A stretch of DNA of 64,000 bases, taken from Struthio camelus (Eukaryota > Chordata > Aves > Struthioniformes > Struthionidae). The translations under genes and the position numbers were made by a program. Below the pieces are notes generated by a model. The model did no database searches. It was not told where the DNA came from and was given only the letters and a program-made list of their open reading frames with translations. The stretch covers positions 13,099,501 to 13,163,500 of the forward strand of contig NC_090954.1 in assembly GCF_040807025.1 (NCBI RefSeq). The letters are read 5' to 3'. Positions 57,811 to 64,000 of the stretch are shown here, piece by piece (position 1 is the first letter of the stretch; each line of letters begins with the position of its first letter).

Positions 57811-59956
57811 GCAGTTGAAAGAAATTCTCCCTAGGTACCACAGAGATCCCTTCAGAAGAGGAATGACCTCAGTCACCCACTTAGTCACCTGTTAACAGGA
57901 CTGAAGCTTGGGCGCCCACCCTGGAGCCCCACAGGTTTGTGTGGAAGCTCTTAGGTTTAACTTCTTGTGACAAAACTGCCTACTACATGGCGACCTCTCC
58001 TAAATCTCACTTGCAGATCTCCATGCTGAGATGGACTGGGGCAGAGATGGGGCATGACATTTGTTCTTTGTAGTGCATCACGGGGCTCCACGGAGCTAGA
58101 CCTTCCCTGTCCAAACACAGACAAAAAAGACCCACCAGAGACTGGAGGAGGTGGGGAAGCCATGAAGACCCCCAGGATGCTGAAAGAGAAGACAATTTAT
58201 GCCAAGGTACAGGCCACACAAGCTCCCTTAAACCTCTTCCTCCACCCCGGGACACTCCAGAGCCCAGGCAGACCAACCCTTTGCTGGTTCAGTGCCCTCT
58301 GCAAAGTCCATTTGCTGGTACGTGTCCAAGTGCAAGTCAGCCAGATGCAACCCTTCATACTAACACACCGAGCAGGGTGATGCAGGCTTTACTGTGGAGC
58401 TTTCTTCAGACAAGTCTTTAGACGTCTGAGAAATAAGACCTAGTGAAAGCTTCACTCTGGGTGGCATCCACAGGAGATAATTGCTGCTGGATTAATTGCC
58501 TGGGGATAAAGAGAAGTGCCTACAGTAGCACTGCAGAGGTACCCCCGGCTCCTTCACATCCTCACCTCCCTTCTCCAAGCTGCTCTGGGAGAAAGTCAAA
58601 AACATCTTGTGATTAATGCAAGAGTGTCCAATGGCCTCAGCACACAGTGAGATGAGTAAGGGGTTACATTTCAGTGCCAGCAATGGGAGTCTGAAGGAGC
58701 AGTCCCCCATACAACCATGCTCCCCCCTCACCTCACAGCTCCTGCCTTCTCCCGCTTCCCCTAGACGAGTCCTGGTTTGTCCTGAGGTTTGCTCTGCTAG
58801 TCTTGTTTATGCGAACAGTAATTTTGGATGTGGTAATGGCAGAACTGTAGCAACATGCCTCCCTCCCATCCCCCATCCTCTGCTGGCAGCACAGCACATG
58901 AGGCTGCACACCACTGTGGCCCGGCGAGCGGTGCCCCCACAGCATGCGCCTTGGTTGTTTCAGGTCCCCAGGAGGGCTGAGCATGCTGTGTGCCAGCTCC
59001 TCACGCACACTGCCAGCATGGATTCTTTCAGCAGCAGAGGGAAGGAGCTGGCACCTACTGTAGCCCCCACCTCTTGTGACTTGCCTCCATCCCCTTGCTC
59101 ACACCCAATCTTAATACCAGGTCCTGTCTGCGAAGTGCAGACCCCATCTGGGCTAGCACTGCAGTGTGTCCATGAAGAGCCTCCCTGAGGACTGGTATGC
59201 TCCTGCCGCCCCTCACTTAGGCAGCAGAAGTTGAGTCCAGCTCAGGGTTCAGGGTTTCACCTAATGTATTCTGTGTGTCTTCTAGTGGCCTGTCCCACAC
59301 AGGTCTCATAAATTATGAACGAGATCCTTCTCAGAATATGATTAATGGCAGTGTTTATAGTCAACAGTTTGCAGGAAATTCCCTATCCACACCTACAAAT
59401 GTCAAACCGGTCGCTTAACTTTCAGGGGGTTTGACAGCTCTGCTTTCATTAGGAAGCTTGATTCCTGTGCCAGAAAAACATGAAGTGTGGGTCCCTTGTC
59501 CTTCTCCAGAGATGAATATCTGAGATTCATCCCCTGTTATTATCCACCATGCCCTTGTCCTGGGTGAGGATGCCTTAGCACCAACTGCACGCGTGTATGT
59601 ACGTGCATTTGACAGAATGGCAAAAGTAATAACAAGGTGCTTGAAGGAGGATGTGATACAGTATGAGCGGAGATTATGGGCTCTCTTCCAGACCCCAAGA
59701 GGCAACAGCCTGCTGCCCAGTATCAAATAAAGGATGTTTGGCTGGATGGGGTAGGCCATGATGGCCCTTGACAGTGAAGGTAATGAGTTGTGTCTGATGT
59801 GACACACAACAGAGGACAGAAAGGTGATCAAATCAATGCCGTCCTTTGAGGATCTGCTTCCAAATCAGATGCAGCTTTGCTGTTGTTGTTCTGATCATTC
59901 CTTGGGCAAATATAGTCGAGCCAACAGTGAGGCCCAACTATCCTGCCACATATTCC

Positions 59957-59985
59957 CACTGAAAAAAGCAAGTCACTGAAAAAAG
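59957..59985 (+). repeat. 12-base direct repeat just upstream of CR1 ORF1
   Basis: CACTGAAAAAAG occurs at 59957-59968 and again at 59974-59985, with 5 bases between. The second copy abuts the first codon of ORF1. It may be part of the CR1 5' UTR or an insertion-junction duplication. Confidence 0.85.
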
Positions 59986-60942
59986 GTGTCAGGCTGCAGG
60001 CAGTGCCTGGGGCCTCTCCGCGAGGCCTGGGCTGACAGTCAGCTCTCCTGTGTGAGGTGTGCTGTGGTTGACCAATTGCGTCACCAGATAAAGGAGTTAC
60101 AGGAGGAGGTTAGTAGGCTGCGTAGCATCCGAGAGGATGAGCGGGAGATTGACAGGGTGTTCTCGGAGATTGTTCAGCTCCGGGAGTCCCCTGCCCCGAC
60201 TGCAGCGGAGGTGTCAGAGGGCTCAGCACCGTGTGTAAAGGTGCATCATAACGCTGTTGAAGAGGGCTGGAAGCTGGTGACCTCTCGCAGAAGGAGAAAG
60301 GCTCTTGCTCCTCCTCAAGACTTACCCTTGAAGAACAAGTTTAGCGCCCTCCAAGCCGAGGAGGAGCTGGGCATGGCTCCAAGGGAGGCAACTGGCCTGG
60401 CAGACCCTGTGCCGTGCAGGAACCCCCGGAAGAAACGGCGAGTGATTGTTGTGGGTGACTCCCTGCTGCAGGGGACAGAGGCACCTATCTGCCGACCTGA
60501 TCTCTTGTCCAGAGAGGTTTGCTGCCTGCCAGGGGCTCGAATAAGAGATGTCATGGAAAGACTGCCAAGGCTTGTCCATGCATCAGACTACTACCCTCTG
60601 CTGATCTTCCATGTGGGTGCTAATGACATGAAAGGCAAACTGGAAACCATCAAACGGGACTTCAGAGCTCTGGGAATGGTGGTGAAGGGTCTGGGAGCCC
60701 AGGTCGTTTTCTCCTCAATCTTGCCTGTGAGGGGAAAGGACAGGAGGAGGAGTAGACGAATTTTCCAAGTTAACAGCTGGCTGCGCCGCTGGTGTTGGCA
60801 ACAGGGCTTTGGTTTCTATGACCATGGGACCCTGTTTGAAGATCAACAGCTGATGGGGAGAGACGGGATCCACCTTACCAAGCGGGGCACGCGCGTCTTT
60901 GCCAACAGATTGGCCAGCCTGGTAAGGAGGGCTTTAAACTAG
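59986..60942 (+). CDS. CR1 ORF1 protein (zinc-finger-like, coiled coil, SGNH esterase-like)
   Basis: An uninterrupted frame of 318 codons from a GTG to TAG. ORF1 proteins of CR1 elements bind RNA in the retrotransposition particle and carry an esterase-like domain. A CxxC-X14-CxxC pair (Cys4, 7, 22, 25) opens the protein. A charged heptad-like coiled-coil segment follows at about 26-67, then a basic stretch RRRRK near 101-105 and KKRR at 149-152. An SGNH hydrolase domain starts near 153, with GDS at 157-159 (Ser159), GAND at 211-214 and DGIHL at 293-297 (Asp293, His296), so all catalytic blocks are present. No ATG precedes the zinc-finger part. An in-frame TGA lies at 59977 and the first in-frame Met is at residue 130. 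The GTG may be a decayed ATG. The stop is 5 bases before the ORF2 ATG. Confidence 0.88.
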   Translation: MSGCRQCLGPLREAWADSQLSCVRCAVVDQLRHQIKELQEEVSRLRSIREDEREIDRVFSEIVQLRESPAPTAAEVSEGSAPCVKVHHNAVEEGWKLVTSRRRRKALAPPQDLPLKNKFSALQAEEELGMAPREATGLADPVPCRNPRKKRRVIVVGDSLLQGTEAPICRPDLLSREVCCLPGARIRDVMERLPRLVHASDYYPLLIFHVGANDMKGKLETIKRDFRALGMVVKGLGAQVVFSSILPVRGKDRRRSRRIFQVNSWLRRWCWQQGFGFYDHGTLFEDQQLMGRDGIHLTKRGTRVFANRLASLVRRALN

Positions 60943-60947
60943 GCAAG

Positions 60948-63881
60948 ATGGGGGAAGGGGAGTGGTATAGTGGCAGGGGAGTCAGTAAAACACCGTTCAA
61001 GTCAGGATGCCTCCAGCGGGTGCATACAACCAGGGGAGACAGCATGCAACATGGCTATGGAGGATCCTCTTGCACCTCTTCTGGGAAGCCTGTGTGCTTG
61101 ACTGGCTCTCTCAAATGCCTGTATACCAATGCACGCAGCATGGGGAATAAGCAGGAAGAGTTAGAGATCTGTGTGCGGTCGCAGGGCCATGATCTCATTG
61201 CAGTGACAGAGACATGGTGGGATAGTTCACATGACTGGGATGCTGTCATGGATGGCTATGTGCTTTTTAGGAAAGACAGGCCAGGAAGGCGAGGGGGTGG
61301 AGTTGCTCTTTATGTGAGGGAGCAACTAGAATGTATGGAGCTCTGCCTCGGGGTGGATGAAGAGCAAGTTGAGAGCCTATGGGTAAGGATTAAAGGGCAA
61401 GGTAACATGGGTGACACTGTTGTGGGGGTTTACTACAGGCCACCTGATCAGGAGGAAGTCGTCGATGAGGCCTTCTACAGACAGCTGGAAGAAGCCTCAC
61501 GATCACAGGCCCTGGTTCTCATGGGAGACTTCAACCACCCTGACATCTGTTGGGAAGACAGCACAGCTAGGCACAAACAGTCAAAGAGGTTCCTGCAGAG
61601 CATTGATGATAATTTCTTGACCCAGGTGGTGGAGACGCCAACGAGGAGAGGTGCAATGCTAGACCTTGTACTAACGAACAAAGAAGGTCTAGTTGGAGAT
61701 GTGAAGGTTGGGGGCAGCCTTGGCTGCAGTGACCATGAGATGGTGGAGTTCAGGATCCTGCGAGGAGGGAGCAGGGCAATGAGTAGGATTGCAACGCTGG
61801 ACTTCAGGAGAGCTGACTTTGGCCTCTTCGGGGACCTACTTAGGGGAATCTCCTGGGGTAGGGCCCTAGAAGGAAGAGGGGTCCAAGAGAGCTGGTTAAT
61901 ATTCAAGCGTCACTTCCTCCAGGCTCAGGATCAGTGCATCCCTCTGAGGAAGAAGTTCAGCAAAGCGGGCAGGAGACCTGCATGGATGAGCAAGGAACTC
62001 CTGGCCAAACTCCAGCAGAAGAAGGAAGTGTACAGAATGTGGAAAAGGGGACAGGCCACTTGGGAGGAATACAGGGACGTTGTCAGAGCGTGCAGGGATG
62101 CGACAAGGAAGGCTAAGGCCCAGTTGGAATTAAATCTGGCAAGGGATGTCAAGGACAACAAGAAGGCCTTCTTCAAATACATCAATAGCAAAAGGAAGAC
62201 TAGGGAAAACGTGGGCCCGCTGCTGAAAGGGGCGGGTGCCCTGGTGACAAAGGATACAGAGAAGGCAGAGTTATTGAATGCCTTCTTTGCTTCTGTCTTC
62301 ACTGCTAAGGCCAGTCCTCAGGAATTCCAGACCTTGGAGACAAGAGAGGAAGGCTGGAGAAAGGAAGACTCTCCCTTGGTTGAGGAGGATCGGGTTAGAG
62401 ATCTTTTGTCCAAACTTGACATCCACAAATCCATGGGCCCCGATGGTATGCACCCACGAGTGCTGAGGGAGCTGGCGGATGTTATCGCTAGGCCTCTCTC
62501 CATCATCTTTGAAAGGTCCTGGAGATCAGGAGAGGTGCCTGAGGACTGGAAGAAAGCCAATGTCACGCCAGTCTTCAAAAAGGGCAAGAAGGAGGAGCCA
62601 GGAAACTATAGGCCTGTCAGCCTCACCTCCATCCCGGGAAAGGTGATGGAACAGCTCATCCTGGAGGTCATCACTAAGCATCTGGAGGACAAGAAGGTGA
62701 TCAGGTGTAGTCAGCATGGATTCACCAAAGGGAAATCATGCTTGACCAATCTGATAGCCTTCTATGACAGAATGACTGGCTGGGTAGATGAGGGCAGAGC
62801 AGTGGATGTTGTCTTTCTGGACTTCAGCAAGGCTTTTGACACTGTCTCCCATCACATCCTCCTAGGTAAGCTCAGGAAGTGTGGGCTAGATGAGTGGACA
62901 GTGAGGTGGCTTGAGAACTGGCTGGATGGCCGAGCGCAGAGGGTTGTGGTGAATGGCGCAGAGTCAAGTTGGAGGCCTGTGGCTAGTGGTGTCCCCCAGG
63001 GGTCAGTCCTGGGCCCAGTCTTGTTCAATATATTCATCAATGACCTGGAGGAAGGGACAGAGTGCACCCTCAGCAAGTTTGCTGATGATACTAAACTGGG
63101 GGGAGTGGCTGACACACCAGAAGACTGTGCTGCCATTCAGAGGGACCTGGACAGGCTGGAGAGGTGGGCGGAGAGGAACCTCATGAAGTTCAACAAAGGC
63201 AAGTGCAAGGTCCTGCACCTAGGCAGGAATAATCCCATGCACCAGTACAGGCTGGGGACTGACCTGTTGGAAAGTAGCTCTGCCGAGAAGGACCTGGGAG
63301 TGCTGGTGGACACCAAGTTAAACATGAGCCAGCAGTGTGCCCTTGTGGCCAAGAAGGCCAATGGGATCCTAGGGTGCATTAGGCAGAGTGTTGCCAGCAG
63401 GTCGAGGGAGGTGATCCTGCCCCTCTATTCAGCCCTGGTGAGGCCTCACCTGGAGTACTGTGTCCAGTTCTGGGCTCCCCAGTACAAGAGAGACATGGCA
63501 CTCCTGGAGAGAGTCCAGCGGAGGGCTACCAAGATGATTAGAGGGCTGGAGCATCTCTCCTATGAAGAAAGACTGCAAGAGCTGGGCCTGTTCAGCCTGG
63601 AGAAGAGAAGATTGAGAGGGGATCTCATCAACGTGTACAAGTATCTGAAGGGGGAGTGTCAAGAGGATGAGGCCAGCCTCTTCTCCGTGGTGCCCAGCAA
63701 CAGGACAAGAGGCAATGGGCAGAAACTGAACCACAGGAAGTTCCATCTGAACCTGAGAAAAAACTTCTTCACTGTGAGGGTGACAGAGCATTGGAACAGG
63801 TTGCCCAGAGGGGTGGTGGAGTCTCCTTCGCTGGAGATATTCAAAACCCGTCTGGATGTGATCCTGGGCAATATGCTCTAG
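60948..63881 (+). CDS. CR1 ORF2 polyprotein (AP-like endonuclease and reverse transcriptase)
   Basis: An uninterrupted 977-codon frame starting with ATG. It encodes the enzyme that nicks target DNA and reverse-transcribes the element's RNA. The N-terminal apurinic-like endonuclease (about 56-275) shows the expected blocks: YTNARS at 59-64 (Asn61), TETWWD with Glu88, GVYYRPP at 160-166, GDFNHPD at 193-199 (Asp194, Asn196), LDLVLTN at 238-244 and SDHEMV at 261-266 (Asp262, His263). The reverse transcriptase follows, with NVTPVFKKG at 538-546, NYRPVSLTS at 553-561, FLDFSKAFD at 623-631, [10 protein letters not shown] at 681-690 and FADD at 711-714 (catalytic Asp713, Asp714). The C-terminal part includes a [16 protein letters not shown] segment typical of CR1. 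No stop, frameshift or missing catalytic block was seen. This looks like a recently inserted copy. Confidence 0.95.
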   Translation: MGEGEWYSGRGVSKTPFKSGCLQRVHTTRGDSMQHGYGGSSCTSSGKPVCLTGSLKCLYTNARSMGNKQEELEICVRSQGHDLIAVTETWWDSSHDWDAVMDGYVLFRKDRPGRRGGGVALYVREQLECMELCLGVDEEQVESLWVRIKGQGNMGDTVVGVYYRPPDQEEVVDEAFYRQLEEASRSQALVLMGDFNHPDICWEDSTARHKQSKRFLQSIDDNFLTQVVETPTRRGAMLDLVLTNKEGLVGDVKVGGSLGCSDHEMVEFRILRGGSRAMSRIATLDFRRADFGLFGDLLRGISWGRALEGRGVQESWLIFKRHFLQAQDQCIPLRKKFSKAGRRPAWMSKELLAKLQQKKEVYRMWKRGQATWEEYRDVVRACRDATRKAKAQLELNLARDVKDNKKAFFKYINSKRKTRENVGPLLKGAGALVTKDTEKAELLNAFFASVFTAKASPQEFQTLETREEGWRKEDSPLVEEDRVRDLLSKLDIHKSMGPDGMHPRVLRELADVIARPLSIIFERSWRSGEVPEDWKKANVTPVFKKGKKEEPGNYRPVSLTSIPGKVMEQLILEVITKHLEDKKVIRCSQHGFTKGKSCLTNLIAFYDRMTGWVDEGRAVDVVFLDFSKAFDTVSHHILLGKLRKCGLDEWTVRWLENWLDGRAQRVVVNGAESSWRPVASGVPQGSVLGPVLFNIFINDLEEGTECTLSKFADDTKLGGVADTPEDCAAIQRDLDRLERWAERNLMKFNKGKCKVLHLGRNNPMHQYRLGTDLLESSSAEKDLGVLVDTKLNMSQQCALVAKKANGILGCIRQSVASRSREVILPLYSALVRPHLEYCVQFWAPQYKRDMALLERVQRRATKMIRGLEHLSYEERLQELGLFSLEKRRLRGDLINVYKYLKGECQEDEASLFSVVPSNRTRGNGQKLNHRKFHLNLRKNFFTVRVTEHWNRLPRGVVESPSLEIFKTRLDVILGNML

Positions 63882-63973
63882 GTGACCCTGCTTGAGCAGG
63901 GAGGTTGGACTAGATGATCTCCAGAGGTCCCTTCCAACCTAAACGATTCTGTGATTCTGTGATTCTGTGATTC
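63882..63973 (+). mobile_element. CR1 3' UTR and terminal (ATTCTGTG)n repeat
   Basis: The conserved 3' UTR with GGTTGGACTAGATGATCTCC and TCCCTTCCAACC ends in ATTCTGTG units at 63946, 63954 and 63962 plus a partial ATTC. This tandem octamer is the primer-binding end of CR1 that stands in for poly(A). Confidence 0.95.
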
Positions 63974-64000
63974 AAGTCACACCCAGCCAAATACAGAGCC
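63974..64000. other. Flanking sequence after CR1
   Basis: Unique-looking sequence continues to the window end. CR1 insertions usually leave no clear target-site duplication, and none was identified. Confidence 0.6.

Larger units (their letters stand above)
44491..59950. other. Intergenic region downstream of SPARC
   Basis: In mammals FAT2 lies on this side of SPARC on the same strand, but no cadherin-coding exon was seen here. No other gene was recognised in 15 kb. Simple repeats are an 18-base G run at 47713-47730, an interrupted CA tract at 51421-51451 and a 19-base A run at 57792-57810. Open frames present are short and carry no known domain. Confidence 0.5.
59957..63973 (+). mobile_element. 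Near full-length CR1 LINE retrotransposon
   Basis: About 4.0 kb holding two consecutive uninterrupted frames in the CR1 order: ORF1 (zinc-finger-like and esterase-like) then ORF2 (endonuclease and reverse transcriptase). A short 3' UTR follows, ending in ATTCTGTG tandem units and no poly(A), the hallmark of CR1. CR1 copies insert by target-primed reverse transcription and almost all are 5'-truncated fragments of a few hundred bases, so this length is exceptional. The 5' limit is uncertain. A 12-base direct repeat lies just before ORF1 and any 5' UTR further upstream could not be recognised. Confidence 0.93.

Noticed and set aside
44491-59900. FAT2 coding exons expected by synteny
   Set aside because: No cadherin repeat sequence was seen in any frame. 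FAT2 coding DNA probably lies beyond the window.
60315-63880. Antisense and alternate-frame open frames within the CR1 element
   Set aside because: They are shadows of the CR1 ORF1 and ORF2 frames without domains.
1-64000. CRISPR array, bacterial operon or prophage-type system
   Set aside because: Spliced vertebrate genes, CpG islands and a CR1 LINE show eukaryotic nuclear DNA. The only regular spaced repeats are the minisatellite and microsatellites.

Overview
The window looks like a bird (sauropsid) nuclear genome. Three things support this: a spliced SPARC gene whose 298-residue product has the family's bird-like form, CR1 LINE sequence with the typical (ATTCTGTG)n tail, and the vertebrate gene order G3BP1 – ATOX1 – SPARC. 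Chicken is not certain. Another bird, or less likely a crocodilian or turtle, would fit. Most of the window is intron and intergenic sequence, and nearly all open frames longer than 60 codons outside the genes below look like chance.

Layout. 1-3402 is probably intron 1 of a minus-strand gene, inferred from synteny to be G3BP1. Its non-coding first exon and CpG-island promoter lie at about 2780-4290, with four CCAAT boxes. ATOX1, the cytosolic copper chaperone, runs on the plus strand from 7486 to 10769 in three coding exons. It has a GC-rich promoter, a GGCCTG hexanucleotide run and a 56-bp G-rich minisatellite in intron 1. A 20-kb intergenic stretch follows, with one CpG-rich patch at 21.5-22.6 kb. 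SPARC (osteonectin) is on the plus strand. Its non-coding exon 1 was placed at about 31690-31779 by resemblance to the mammalian 5' UTR, intron 1 is 7.3 kb, the nine coding exons span 39077-43160, and two polyadenylation signals lie at 43928 and 44469. About 15 kb without a recognisable gene follows. The window ends with a nearly full-length CR1 retrotransposon (about 59957-63973) whose two reading frames are both uninterrupted.

How the parts relate. ATOX1 hands Cu(I) to the secretory-pathway copper ATPases. SPARC is a secreted, calcium- and collagen-binding matrix protein that carries a GHK copper-binding tripeptide. Their adjacency is conserved synteny and I do not claim a functional operon-like link. 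The CR1 element is the most unusual item: an apparently intact ORF2 (endonuclease plus reverse transcriptase) and an open ORF1 (zinc-finger-like motif plus SGNH esterase-like domain), though ORF1 has a GTG where an ATG would be expected.

Limits: exon boundaries were placed by hand from splice signals and frame. Gene names for ATOX1 and SPARC rest on protein resemblance recalled without a search. The G3BP1 name rests on synteny only.
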